Shown in pieces: positions 34,607 to 42,491 of a DNA stretch of 42,491 nucleotides. Where the stretch lies: the NCBI GenBank assembly GCA_964525045.1, contig CAZGFD010000031.1:1-42491 (forward strand), in the 5' to 3' direction. Source of the stretch: G020348185 sp964525045. Lineage in GTDB: Bacteria; Nitrospirota; Nitrospiria; Nitrospirales; UBA8639. The notes beneath the pieces are model-generated. The model had not been told where the DNA came from. It worked only from the letters and a program-made list of their open reading frames with translations, and made no database searches. The position numbers and the translations under genes are program-made. Each line of letters begins with the position of its first letter. Position 1 is the stretch's first letter.

Positions 34607-35593
34607 ATGAGTCCTGAAGATCTGCGGCCCTGTGCGCTTCCTTCTTCCCCCAAAATCGGATGGATCGGAACCGGGGTGATGGGATCGTCGATGTGCGGGC
34701 ATTTTCTCTCCCATGGGTACCCTGTCACGCTATTCACCAGGTCAAGGACTAAAGCGGAGTCACTGGTGAAGGCGGGTGCCAATTGGGTTGAATCCCCGAA
34801 AGCCGTCGCAGCAGGATCTGATGTGGTATTTACGATGGTGGGTTTCCCCAATGACGTCCGAGAGGTTTATATCGGAGAAACAGGGTTGCTTGCGGACCCC
34901 AAGCCTGGTCAGGTCTTTGTGGATATGACCACCTCTCAGCCAACCTTAGCCAGGGAAATTGCCGGGAGGGCACAGAGCAAGGGTGCGTTTGCCTTGGATG
35001 CCCCAGTTTCCGGAGGAGATGTGGGGGCCAGAAACGCCTCATTGTCAATTATGGTTGGAGGTGCTGAAGAGGTTGTTGAGGCCGTCAGTCCTTTGTTGGA
35101 ATTAATGGGCAAGAGGATTGTGTATCAAGGAGGTCCAGGCTCCGGTCAACATACAAAGATGTGTAATCAGATTGTCGGGTGTGCCACCATGATTGGGGTG
35201 TGTGAATCCTTACTCTATGGGTACCAGGCAGGATTAAACCTTGACACCATGCTTCATTCCATTAGGGGAGGTGCGGCAGCCTGCTGGATGCTTGAGAACG
35301 TGGCTCCCCGCATTCTCAAGAGAGATTTCGATCCGGGGTTTTTTGTGGAACATTTTGTGAAAGATATGGGCATCGCACTCGATGAAGCCAAACGCATGAA
35401 TCTCGTCCTTCCCGGACTTGCCCTGGTTCATCAATTGTATCTAGCTGTTCAGGCTCAGGGACATGGTCGTCTGGGCACCCAGGCCCTGCTGTTGGCACTT
35501 GAACGTTTATCTAATACCGAAATACAAGTATCTTCTCCTGTTCCCTCGCCCCAGCGGGGAGAGGGCCAGGGTGAGGGGGGAAATGCAAGATAG
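34607..35593 (+). CDS. 3-hydroxyisobutyrate/beta-hydroxyacid dehydrogenase-like protein
   Basis: A 328-residue NAD(P)-dependent beta-hydroxyacid dehydrogenase. KIGWIGTGVMGSSMCGHFL has the GxGxMG nucleotide fold (21-26). DAPVSGGDVGARNASLSIMVGG is the substrate-side signature, and Lys184 in GQHTKMCNQIVGC is the catalytic Lys. The related family reduces or oxidises 3-hydroxyisobutyrate, tartronate semialdehyde or glyoxylate; the substrate is not determined. Excellent ribosome site AGGAGG 34593-34598. The last about 22 residues (QVSSPVPSPQRGEGQGEGG) are translated from a CCCTCGCCCC-GGGGAGAGGG repeat (35543-35580), so the natural C-terminus has been replaced by repeat sequence. Confidence 0.87.
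   Translation: MSPEDLRPCALPSSPKIGWIGTGVMGSSMCGHFLSHGYPVTLFTRSRTKAESLVKAGANWVESPKAVAAGSDVVFTMVGFPNDVREVYIGETGLLADPKPGQVFVDMTTSQPTLAREIAGRAQSKGAFALDAPVSGGDVGARNASLSIMVGGAEEVVEAVSPLLELMGKRIVYQGGPGSGQHTKMCNQIVGCATMIGVCESLLYGYQAGLNLDTMLHSIRGGAAACWMLENVAPRILKRDFDPGFFVEHFVKDMGIALDEAKRMNLVLPGLALVHQLYLAVQAQGHGRLGTQALLLALERLSNTEIQVSSPVPSPQRGEGQGEGGNAR
35543..35580. repeat. GC-rich hairpin repeat inside the dehydrogenase C-terminus
   Basis: CCCTCGCCCC, a 3-base loop, and GGGGAGAGGG form a hairpin with one mismatch, followed by CCAGGGTGAGG. It is a copy of the CCCTCTCCC/GGGAGAGGG family and runs into the 3' coding end of the dehydrogenase gene. Confidence 0.75.
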
Positions 35594-35713
35594 CTTGAGG
35601 AGGTTCATGATTTCTTGGGACGGGGACGCAAAAATTAGTTGATCTCTTCGGGAGTTTAATTTGACCCTTTCGGCGGCCGCTTCCAGATCTGCCGTCCGTC
35701 ACCTTCACCCCCG

Positions 35714-35736
35714 CCCTCTCCCTTCATGGGAGAGGG
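35714..35736. repeat. Perfect CCCTCTCCC/GGGAGAGGG hairpin
   Basis: CCCTCTCCC (35714-35722) and GGGAGAGGG (35728-35736) flank the loop TTCAT. It lies 22 bp before the ATPase start. The preceding CACCTTCACCCCCG is inverted relative to the copy at 35543-35580, so the two form opposed copies. Confidence 0.8.
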
Positions 35737-35757
35737 AGTTAGAAGTTTACCATCATC

Positions 35758-37515
35758 ATGAATACCGTTGAAGACTTGCGTCGAATTCTCCGTCGCATTG
35801 ATGGTCGCGGGTATAAAGCCTATAAAGAGCTGAAAGGCTCTTACCAATACCAGCGATTTGTCCTTTTTGTGGATCATGTGCAAGGAGACCCTTTTGCGTC
35901 ACCGTCAAAGATCCGTGTCAGGGTCAATCATGAAGATTCAGCTATTCCTGCCGGTCTCTGGACCACGAAGGTTCGGTCTGTGGCCTTGAGGGATTTTCTG
36001 ACGAGATGTGTCTCTCAATCAATAGAAAATGTTGTTCACGGTCATCGGGGAATGGGACGCAGCGGCCATCTGTCCATTGACGTTGGAGGCCAGGAAGTGC
36101 TTGAGCGAACCTCGGTTGTTATAACCGATCGATGGGTGGAGGGCAGGCTGGAAGTCGGTCTTCCAGCTGCTGGAAGAACGATTCTCGGAAGGCAGGCCGA
36201 CGCCATGCTGGTCAATGAGCTGCCCCGGATTGTTGAAGGAGGGTTCATGTGGACCAACCTTCCCCAACCTGAGGGGCAGCATTTTGTCAACCAGGTGGAA
36301 AACTACCATGCGATTCGTAATCAATTGGAGGAACTTGGTCTGGTGGCATTTTTGGCCGATGGTTCCATTTTGCCGCGGGTGAGTGGAGCTTTGGACTTTC
36401 CTCTCGCAGGAGATCGTGTCACCGATTTTCAAACCCCGGAATCATTAAGGGTCACAGTTAGACTTCCCCATCCCATTAAGGTTGGCGACAAACACAATCA
36501 GTCAATTTCCGGAATGGGAATTCCAAAAGGCATTACGCTGATTGTCGGCGGGGGCTATCATGGGAAATCGACATTGCTGCAGGCCCTTCAACGGGGGGTG
36601 TACCCTCATATTCCTGGTGACGGTCGGGAATTTGTGGCGACAGTGCCGGATGCCGTCAAGATCAGGGCCGAGGATGGTCGTCATATTGAACGGGTCAATA
36701 TCAGTGGGTTTATGAGTCACCTACCCCAGGGGCAGGCTCCGGACATCTTTACAACTGAAAACGCCAGTGGAAGTACCAGCCAGGCCGCGACCATCCTGGA
36801 GGCTCTGGAAATGGGTGCTCGCGTCATCCTGATGGACGAGGATACCAGCGCAACCAATTTTATGGTACGCGATGCGCGAATGCAGGCTTTGGTGGAGAAA
36901 GAAAACGAACCGATCACCCCGTTTCTCGATCGAGTGCGGGAATTGTCTGACATGGCCGGTGTTTCCACCGTGTTGGTGATGGGCGGCTGTGGAGATTATT
37001 TCGATGTGGCTGATACGGTTATCATGATGCGGCATTATCTGCCGATTGACGTGACGAAGGAGGCCAAACGTGTTGCGGAAAGATATCGGACCGCCCGTCG
37101 AACAGAAGTCTCTTCGCCCATGCCGTCGATCTCCCCACGAATTCCTCAGGTTGAAAGTATCGACTCCTCAAAAGGAAGAAAAGAGGTGAAAATTCAGGTC
37201 CGTTCAAATGATGAAATTGGATTTGGCCATGAGACAATTGATTTGCGCGGGATTGAACAATTGGTGGATCTCAGTCAGACCCGAGCCGTTGGCTATGCTC
37301 TGAACCTTGCTGCTCAGCGGTTTGTCGATGGTAAAAGGCCGTTGAGGGAAATTATGGAGGCTGTGATGACCTTATTGGATCGGGAAGGCCTAGATGTGTT
37401 GGATCCGTTTCATCGACAGGGCCTCCACCCTGGAAATTTTGCCCGTCCCCGAGCTTATGAAGTGACCGCGGCCTTGAACCGTCTGAGGACGGTTAGAATG
37501 ATAGGGGAATGCTGA
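35758..37515 (+). CDS. ABC-class predicted ATPase (P-loop)
   Basis: A 585-residue protein of the family annotated as predicted ATPase of the ABC class (Pfam PF09818). A Walker A variant GGGYHGKSTLL (264-274) is followed by signature-like ASGSTSQA (336-343) and Walker B VILMDEDTSATNF (356-368), then a long insertion and an unmatched C-terminal helical part. No membrane segments, so it is a soluble ATPase rather than a transporter subunit. The biochemical role of the family is not established. Downstream of the dehydrogenase by 164 bp that hold a hairpin repeat. The stop codon TGA (37513-37515) lies at the very edge of the 37513-37653 repeat. Confidence 0.8.
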   Translation: MNTVEDLRRILRRIDGRGYKAYKELKGSYQYQRFVLFVDHVQGDPFASPSKIRVRVNHEDSAIPAGLWTTKVRSVALRDFLTRCVSQSIENVVHGHRGMGRSGHLSIDVGGQEVLERTSVVITDRWVEGRLEVGLPAAGRTILGRQADAMLVNELPRIVEGGFMWTNLPQPEGQHFVNQVENYHAIRNQLEELGLVAFLADGSILPRVSGALDFPLAGDRVTDFQTPESLRVTVRLPHPIKVGDKHNQSISGMGIPKGITLIVGGGYHGKSTLLQALQRGVYPHIPGDGREFVATVPDAVKIRAEDGRHIERVNISGFMSHLPQGQAPDIFTTENASGSTSQAATILEALEMGARVILMDEDTSATNFMVRDARMQALVEKENEPITPFLDRVRELSDMAGVSTVLVMGGCGDYFDVADTVIMMRHYLPIDVTKEAKRVAERYRTARRTEVSSPMPSISPRIPQVESIDSSKGRKEVKIQVRSNDEIGFGHETIDLRGIEQLVDLSQTRAVGYALNLAAQRFVDGKRPLREIMEAVMTLLDREGLDVLDPFHRQGLHPGNFARPRAYEVTAALNRLRTVRMIGEC

Positions 37516-37653
37516 AAATGCTCGCCAGCGGCGTTCTCGGCCCTTTGCCGTGCTCACGTACTCCCGTGTACGCTCCGCGCGTCCAAGGTCCTGCGGCCTT
37601 GCTGGACCTGGCTTCGCCGAAGCGGCTTCGCGCAGGCGAGCGGGCATTTTGAA
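37513..37653. repeat. About 140-bp GC-rich imperfect palindrome
   Basis: Ends are complementary: TGAAAATGCTCGCC at 37513 and GGCGAGCGGGCATTTT ending about 37650. Inside are CCGTGCTCACGTACTCCCGT, the hairpin CGTACTCCCGTGTACG, and several GCGG/CCGC blocks. From memory, such elements recur between genes in Nitrospira-type genomes, but no comparison could be run here. It starts at the ATPase stop codon. Confidence 0.65.
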
Positions 37654-37660
37654 CATTCCC

Positions 37661-37750
37661 TGTTTCAGGTTGAAAAAGAAAACGCCATCCAGTTTCAAGT
37701 TTTACGTTTCTGGTTAGAAAACAGAGTGCTTTCTTTTATAAACTTGAAAC
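37661..37750. repeat. GTTTCAAGTT inverted repeat (second copy of family)
   Basis: GTTTCAAGTT (37692-37701) and AACTTGAAAC (37741-37750) form a perfect 10-bp inverted repeat. TGTTTCAGGTT at 37661 matches the 25562-25719 arms. It sits between two convergent genes and may mark their ends. Confidence 0.65.
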
Positions 37751-37771
37751 CAGGTATTGCCGCCCACCTTC

Positions 37772-38845
37772 TCACTGAGAAACTTTTTCGACCAATTGTT
37801 GAATACGTTCATCTTTCCCACCCAATTCCAGGTATTTGCGATATTGGATCAATGCCCGCTCGGTATCTTTTTTATGAAACTCATAAAAGACCCCAAAATT
37901 ATAATAGGCTTCGACTAAATTGGGGTTGAGATTCAAGACTTCCCGGTATTCTCGCTCCGCTTCATCCAGTTGCTCATTGCTCGCTAATAAGACAGCCAGA
38001 TTTAATCGAGCTTCGGCATGACCAGAATCGAGACGAGTCACGATGTGAAACTGCTCGATCGCTCTGGGGGCTTGGCCCTGGTATTGGTAGAGGTAGCCCA
38101 GATTATAGTGGGCCTCGAGATGATCAGGATTCACCTTAATGGCTTGTTGATAATACGAAATCGCGTCCGAGAATGTATTCTCGCGTTCCGCAATTCGTCC
38201 TAGTAGATACCATGCCTCGGCGTGGTGTTCATTGGATTGAGTGAGTTGAGAAAGAAGGGCCTTGGCCTCTTCCGAATTTTCCTCCCGTTCGTAAATGTAG
38301 GCCAGATTGTACATGGCTTCTTCTTGACCGGGGTTGATCCCCAATACTTTTTTGTATCCGTCTGTCGCTTGCTCAGTGTTGTGGGTTTGATCATAAACCT
38401 TAGCAAGGGATAGTTGGGCCTCCCAAAATTGAGGATACACTTCCAGGGCCTGTTGGAAACGCTGCTTGGCTTTGTCGAGTTCGTTGTGATGGACGAGGAC
38501 CAACCCTAAATCATAATAGGCCTGGGCAAAATTCGGATGTAAGGCAACCGCACGCTCCAACTGAGGGATGGCCTCCGGGTTGGAGGGTGATTCCTTAAAC
38601 AGCAGGATCCCTAACAGATGATGTGCTTCGGCAAACTGAGGGAAATCGGTAATGGCCTGTCGCAAAGAGCGCTTTGCAGAGTCCAGATCGCCATTTTGGA
38701 TAAAGACGAGGCCCTCATTGTAAAGGGACCGAGCATTGTGACTGAGGGCACTGGCAGGCCAGACCACGAGACCCAAGACTATCAACAAAGAAGCCATGCT
38801 CAGCTTGTGACTGACCCGAGTGAAAAATTGTTTCCTGTTAACCAT
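37772..38845 (-). CDS. TPR-repeat periplasmic protein
   Basis: About 357 residues from ATG 38845. The start is chosen because it yields a good signal peptide (MVNRKQFFTRVSHKLSMASL, then LIVLGLVVWPASALS); a longer GTG reading from 38935 only adds a Phe-rich extension. The rest is about nine TPR units of 34 residues (ARSLYNEGLVFIQNGDLDSA, AYYDLGLVLVHHNELDKAK, AWYLLGRIAERENTFSDAIS). TPR proteins act as protein-binding scaffolds. It closes the copC-copD-cytochrome-DUF5666 minus-strand cluster and may be an assembly factor, though this is only context. Confidence 0.82.
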   Translation of the reverse strand: MVNRKQFFTRVSHKLSMASLLIVLGLVVWPASALSHNARSLYNEGLVFIQNGDLDSAKRSLRQAITDFPQFAEAHHLLGILLFKESPSNPEAIPQLERAVALHPNFAQAYYDLGLVLVHHNELDKAKQRFQQALEVYPQFWEAQLSLAKVYDQTHNTEQATDGYKKVLGINPGQEEAMYNLAYIYEREENSEEAKALLSQLTQSNEHHAEAWYLLGRIAERENTFSDAISYYQQAIKVNPDHLEAHYNLGYLYQYQGQAPRAIEQFHIVTRLDSGHAEARLNLAVLLASNEQLDEAEREYREVLNLNPNLVEAYYNFGVFYEFHKKDTERALIQYRKYLELGGKDERIQQLVEKVSQ

Positions 38846-38995
38846 AGATACTTTATAGCTCAATAGGAAGGGACGGGAAAAAAGGAAAAGGAGGAAGGGG
38901 AAGGAGGATGGAAATGAGGGATGTCGATTGAGCACGGAACATGGGGGAGGGAAGCCGCTGAACGCGCCCGGCGACCAGCGCTATCCATTCCTGCA

Positions 38996-39310
38996 TTATT
39001 TCTTTTTCGAAGTGGAAAAATGAATTTCTTCCGCGACCATCTCTTCTCCTTTTTTTAAGACTTCGGCCGCCAACCGATCACCCACCTGGGGACGGGCATC
39101 CTTCTTGTGAATACCATCTTGTTGAAAGGTCGTGCTTGAGTCAAAGGCAATGGTGACGGTCTTGCCTTTGGTCGTCTTGACGACAACATGATCCTTCGTG
39201 GCTTCGGTGACAACTCCAAGGATGTGGTCTGCATCACCATGAGCCCACAGGGATGTGTTGAAGAATAGACAAAGGCAAATGGAAAGAAGGAATCCGGCAA
39301 GATATTGCAT
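38996..39310 (-). CDS. Small periplasmic DUF5666-like protein
   Basis: A 104-residue exported protein. A signal peptide (MQYLAGFLLSICLCLFF) is followed by a compact beta-rich domain with ILGVVTEATKDHVVVKTTKG, KTVTIAFDSSTTFQQDG and VGDRLAAEVLKKGEEMVAEE, the pattern of DUF5666 OB-like domains. Function is not known. The AHGDADH segment just after the signal could bind a metal. Strong ribosome site AAGGAG with good spacing to ATG 39310. It lies between the cytochrome and TPR genes. Confidence 0.7.
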   Translation of the reverse strand: MQYLAGFLLSICLCLFFNTSLWAHGDADHILGVVTEATKDHVVVKTTKGKTVTIAFDSSTTFQQDGIHKKDARPQVGDRLAAEVLKKGEEMVAEEIHFSTSKKK

Positions 39311-39331
39311 CGAAAACTCCTTTATGAGGGG

Positions 39332-39928
39332 TTAGTGTTGATGTTCAGCAGGTAATGTCACATCTTCCCCAGCTAGAAAGCGCTCTAGGGCCTCTTGCTC
39401 TTGACGTTTCTGCGGGGTCATCGGATTTAACTTTTTCATTTCCGCTATTTCCTGAGGGGTAATTTTGGGGAGATGGCGAATGAAATGCACTAATTTCCAA
39501 CTATCCAAATCCTTTTCAGGATCGCCTTTCCCCCATGCCGGCATTCCGGTAAACCGGACACCATAATGGATGATATAAAATAACTCTCCGTCAGACATGG
39601 ATTGAATGACCGAATCCCTTAAATCCGGGGTCGGCGGATAAAAGTTCGGCCCCATGTCGGTTTTTCCGCTTCCGTCGTTGGCATGACAGGTGGCACAATG
39701 ATCTGCAAAATGATGTAGGCCTTCCTTTACAATGTCGGGCGAAGCCGGAATGGGATTGGTGGCGTCAAGGAATTTATCAGGGGTGGCCCAGTGCCGAACA
39801 AGTCGGGCCAGTGTATTTTCTAATTCTGAAGGTTTGCCTTTTGCACTAAACGCCCCGGGAAGAAGCCAGGAACTGAGGATCCATCCTCCCGCTAAGATTA
39901 TCACCCCAACCAGCACCCAGGTTTTCAT
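39332..39928 (-). CDS. Membrane-anchored mono-heme cytochrome c
   Basis: About 198 residues. An N-terminal hydrophobic helix (VLVGVIILAGGWILSSWLL) serves as anchor or signal. The heme-binding CATCH is at about 78-82 (HHFADHCATCHANDGSGKTD). The axial Met is in GVRFTGMPAWG (about 123-133). It is a cbb3-CcoP/cytochrome c-class-I type domain with a charged, Gln/Glu-rich tail ending HQH. ATG 39928 with AGGAGGT just upstream is preferred over the overlapping GTG 39934. It sits 178 bp downstream of copD and 21 bp upstream of the DUF5666-like gene. It could be a periplasmic electron shuttle. Confidence 0.88.
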   Translation of the reverse strand: MKTWVLVGVIILAGGWILSSWLLPGAFSAKGKPSELENTLARLVRHWATPDKFLDATNPIPASPDIVKEGLHHFADHCATCHANDGSGKTDMGPNFYPPTPDLRDSVIQSMSDGELFYIIHYGVRFTGMPAWGKGDPEKDLDSWKLVHFIRHLPKITPQEIAEMKKLNPMTPQKRQEQEALERFLAGEDVTLPAEHQH

Positions 39929-40105
39929 CGGCACCTCCTAAAAGACCTAGACCTATAACATGGCCCTATTGGTGGATCTCTTATTCAAGGTTTCTCATTA
40001 TATCATCTCATACCGGGTTCCATTGTGAAAGCGAGGGGGGAAGAGTTTCTCGTAACAATTCAGATGGAATGTTTCTTGGATACGCTCCATTTGAATCACC
40101 TTTTT

Positions 40106-41737
40106 TCAGAGTGTTGACAACTCCGGGGTAATATAAAACAGCAATATGAAACCGACTAGCATAATACCAGAAACGGCAAAGAGGCCTGCAATCCGATCAT
40201 AGGGAGGGGCAAGCCGCAATTCCAGCCATCGCGCACAGCCGACAAAGACCCCAATGAGCCCCATGGCGACGTGGGTGCTTTGGGTCAGAAAATCGATTTT
40301 CAGATCCTGCTGGTTATGCGAATGGGTCAGCAGGATGAGTCCTCCCAAAATACATAAGCAGGGAAACAGGAAGCGAAGACTCGGCCGTTTCAATCTTCCC
40401 TGCCTTGCAGACCACTCGAACCATCCGAGCCCGAATACGATACACCCTGCCAGCCAATGTTGAACAACTTCCGTATCCCTTGCACTATCAATAAAACTTA
40501 TGGGTCCGAGTGGCCAATGGTCGGGATTGGCAAACACGACAATCAGGATGGAAAAGCCGACAAACAGCATCGGCCAATGACGGGCCCATTGCCCCCACCG
40601 CATACAGTCGATGAATGCCAAGAGGGCCAGGACCACCACCACCATCCCGGAGATATTATGGTTGAATCGGTCCCAGCTCCAGTCTTCTTTCTGTCCAACT
40701 TTTCCGGTTCGAAGGTCCGTTAATTCCGGTGCATCAATTATCACAAGTTCTGGCCCTGACAGATGAGGGAGTTTAGGACTAAACATCATCCACATTTCAG
40801 CTGGAGAGACGGTATCCTGTGAGACATCAATGGCCGGTGGGAATGAAGTGAGTGCGGCGGCCGTAAATAAGACAGTCCCGGCGAGCACGATTTCGACTTC
40901 AATAAAAGAAGGGACGGAAAAAAACAGGGAACTCCGGTTTCCCGTCAATTTCCATGATCGTCCAGCAAGAAAATTGAAGGCGGCTAAGATTAAAATGAGA
41001 ATAAACAGGGCGACCTTCGCCACCACCATGTTGCCGTAACCCGTACCAATTAACCCGCTCCAGTGCCCTATATAGCTCCATCCTAGGAATATTCCCGGAA
41101 TCAGGATGAGCCCCACCGACGACATGCCGACCAGTGAAAACCGAGTGACAAGAGTTGGCCACAAGCTCCCCTCCTCAGAGTTCCTATTTATCACACGCCA
41201 GGAAAGCAGCAAGTGAAAGACACCCCCTGCCCATACCGAGGCACCCAACAGATGTACCATGGTTACGAACATCAGTGACCCCTGACTCTCAAGCCTGCTT
41301 GCCCCATGACTGAGCCAGGCCTCATTGATCATAAAGGCCGAAATCAGAACCATGGTCCAAGTCCAGCGGATAAGGTTGTTGGGCTGGCGCCGTACTAAGG
41401 AGAACAGAAAGGTCAATCCGACGATGAGGACGACACTGGTGGCAGTTGATTGAAAGACTTGGGTTTTGAGAAACAAATCAATCGCCCACACACCGGTCGC
41501 ATCCGCGAGAGCCCAAGGTTTCAAAATGAGTTGAGTAAGCCGGCACAGACCGAATGCCACGGTTCCCCAAAAACTGGCTCGTAGGATGGAGGAAGCAATT
41601 TTCTCGTTGAACGGGTTGCTCTCTTTCAGAACACGGAGGACCATCAATGAATAAGCGGCGCCTCCAATCGCAATAGCCAATGCGATGAGGGCCACTCCGT
41701 CAAGAAGGCCGCTGATAAACTCTAGGATGTCTGTCAT
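40106..41737 (-). CDS. copD: CopD-domain copper transport protein
   Basis: A 543-residue inner-membrane protein with about 14 hydrophobic helices. The N-terminal half, through about residue 305, is the CopD domain (GGAAYSLMVLRVL, FVTMVHLLGASVWAGGVFHLLL, GMSSVGLILIPGIFLGWSYI). The C-terminal half carries further helices with conserved-looking His (HWLAGCIVFGLGWFEW, THVAMGLIGVFVG). CopD is thought to move copper across the inner membrane with CopC. ATG 41737 follows the copC stop by 8 bp, so they form one transcript. The fused C-terminal half is longer than a minimal CopD. Confidence 0.88.
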   Translation of the reverse strand: MTDILEFISGLLDGVALIALAIAIGGAAYSLMVLRVLKESNPFNEKIASSILRASFWGTVAFGLCRLTQLILKPWALADATGVWAIDLFLKTQVFQSTATSVVLIVGLTFLFSLVRRQPNNLIRWTWTMVLISAFMINEAWLSHGASRLESQGSLMFVTMVHLLGASVWAGGVFHLLLSWRVINRNSEEGSLWPTLVTRFSLVGMSSVGLILIPGIFLGWSYIGHWSGLIGTGYGNMVVAKVALFILILILAAFNFLAGRSWKLTGNRSSLFFSVPSFIEVEIVLAGTVLFTAAALTSFPPAIDVSQDTVSPAEMWMMFSPKLPHLSGPELVIIDAPELTDLRTGKVGQKEDWSWDRFNHNISGMVVVVLALLAFIDCMRWGQWARHWPMLFVGFSILIVVFANPDHWPLGPISFIDSARDTEVVQHWLAGCIVFGLGWFEWSARQGRLKRPSLRFLFPCLCILGGLILLTHSHNQQDLKIDFLTQSTHVAMGLIGVFVGCARWLELRLAPPYDRIAGLFAVSGIMLVGFILLFYITPELSTL

Positions 41738-41745
41738 AAGAGAAA

Positions 41746-42129
41746 CTAAGGTCCCAGCAGAGTAAACAGGACTCTGCCTTCTGTGACATGGCCATCACGG
41801 GCGAGTACTTTGTAGAGGATGGTATAGACCCCGGGATCCAGAGGGGGTACTCGAACCACGATTCGATCAGTTTTTGATTCATCAATCTTTTCAAGAGGGG
41901 TCTCATTTTTATCCGGATCAATGAGATACACTTGAGTAATGACCTGTTCTAAGGCCGCATTAAACCTCAGGAGAAACGTCTCGGGAGGGGCTTGCAGCGT
42001 GGCCTGGTGTGGAGGGTCTGATTCTATGAGGACTGCATGGCTCCAAGCGTCACGGGGAAAAGCCGCCATCCCATTACATGAGATTAACAGCCATAGTATT
42101 AAGCTTCCCTGCATGTTTAACGGTTTCAT
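41746..42129 (-). CDS. copC: CopC-domain periplasmic copper-binding protein
   Basis: A 127-residue exported protein. After a signal peptide the mature start is probably SHAVLIESDPPHQATLQAPPE, placing His as the first copper ligand. The CopC fold continues with FLLRFNAALEQVITQVYL and DKNETPLEK, and GVYTILYKVLARDGHVTEGRVLFTL gives the Asp-x-His site. This is the Cu(II)-type CopC with histidine-brace ligation. It hands copper to CopD, encoded 8 bp downstream. ATG 42129 is the first in frame. Confidence 0.9.
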   Translation of the reverse strand: MKPLNMQGSLILWLLISCNGMAAFPRDAWSHAVLIESDPPHQATLQAPPETFLLRFNAALEQVITQVYLIDPDKNETPLEKIDESKTDRIVVRVPPLDPGVYTILYKVLARDGHVTEGRVLFTLLGP

Positions 42130-42491
42130 GTTATTCCTTGATTTAATAGAAAAAGTTCATTTGCACTAGATAGACGGAAAGCAGTCTTGTCGCTCGAGTC
42201 GTTGCGGCATCTTATGCCGCCGAGATACCAGTAAGGATGGTATCTTGATGGTCTGAATCAACAATATCTTACTTTATTAAAAATAATATAGGAATCTTTG
42301 AGGCAAGATTTTAGGATTATGAGGAACTACAGGATAAATGAGGGTCAACGCGAAATCAAGCTAGTTGAGAGATGAATACCTTGAGGAGCAAGGGGAAAAG
42401 GCCAGGGTGAAGGCCAAGGAGGTTGCAGGTCCAATAAACCCTTGTATCTTAAGAGGCATATGTGAATAGTATTCCAACCCAGTGTTCTGGA
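42130..42491. other. copC upstream region with a REP-like hairpin
   Basis: No gene is seen to the end of the window. It holds the REP-like hairpin at 42198-42220. The AT-rich stretch next to copC is a reasonable promoter location, but no consensus can be placed. Confidence 0.35.
42198..42220 (+). repeat. REP-like hairpin with GTCG head
   Basis: GTCGTT, then stem GCGGCAT (42204-42210), loop CTT, and ATGCCGC (42214-42220), a perfect 7-bp stem. It has the same CAT-CTY-ATG core as the two hairpins near 30.8 kb; the head differs from GTAG by one base. Confidence 0.65.

Noticed and set aside
37390..37698. Minus-strand open frame across the ATPase end and the 140-bp repeat
   Set aside because: It is formed by the GC-rich repeat and the opposite strand of the ATPase gene; no start support.
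1..42491. CRISPR array, tRNA or rRNA
   Set aside because: No run of equally spaced direct repeats and no recognisable tRNA or rRNA segment was found on reading either strand by eye.

Overview
The window looks like one contig from a Gram-negative bacterium, most likely a Nitrospirota (Nitrospira-like) nitrifier or close relative. This is inferred from gene content and from the family of long GC-rich intergenic repeats, not from a marker gene. Outer-membrane genes (Pal, CpoB), lipoprotein signals, a heptosyltransferase-like GT9 and a periplasmic cytochrome c with CopC/CopD support a diderm cell. No rRNA, tRNA or CRISPR array was seen.

Region 1 (about 1-16.7 kb) is an AT-rich accessory island for surface glycans. 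It carries glycosyltransferases of several folds (4211-5002, 5240-6175, 7541-8458, 10402-11361, 11422-12531, 12640-13635), small-molecule or sugar methyltransferases, a PIG-L deacetylase, an FkbM methyltransferase, a DUF4254 protein and an APH(6)-like kinase. Genes lie on both strands with long AT-rich gaps and several gene relics. Two IS3-family insertion sequences are present. One (338-1570) splits a decayed methyltransferase gene, and its own transposase carries an in-frame amber stop. The other (8583-9866) sits, with a 3-bp GTT duplication, inside orfA of an older degraded IS3-type element.

Region 2 (about 17-24.2 kb) has a GH15 glucoamylase/trehalase-like enzyme on the minus strand. It is followed on the plus strand by four glycosyltransferases in a row (one GT4, three GT2, the last two paralogous).

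Region 3 (24.4-37.5 kb) is ordered, more GC-rich and core-like, all on the plus strand. It holds AmgK and MurU (cell-wall sugar recycling), a GAF-PAS-GGDEF diguanylate cyclase, Pal and CpoB (outer-membrane constriction), a YihY/BrkB membrane protein, AguB and AguA (agmatine to putrescine), a 3-hydroxyisobutyrate-dehydrogenase-like enzyme and an ABC-class ATPase.

Region 4 (37.7-42.1 kb, minus strand) reads copC, copD, cytochrome c, a DUF5666-like periplasmic protein and a TPR protein, which looks like a copper/periplasmic electron-transfer cluster.

The intergenic DNA of regions 3-4 is rich in structured repeats. There are GTAG-headed REP-like hairpins with a shared CAT-CTY-ATG core, a GTTTCAAGTTTCAGG inverted repeat family, CCCTCTCCC/GGGAGAGGG hairpins (one of which supplies the C-terminus of a protein), and a roughly 140-bp imperfect palindrome abutting the ATPase stop codon. 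No clearly new defence or mobile system was found. The most interesting material is the glycan-decoration cassette at 12.6-16.6 kb, the REP family, and the layered IS insertions.
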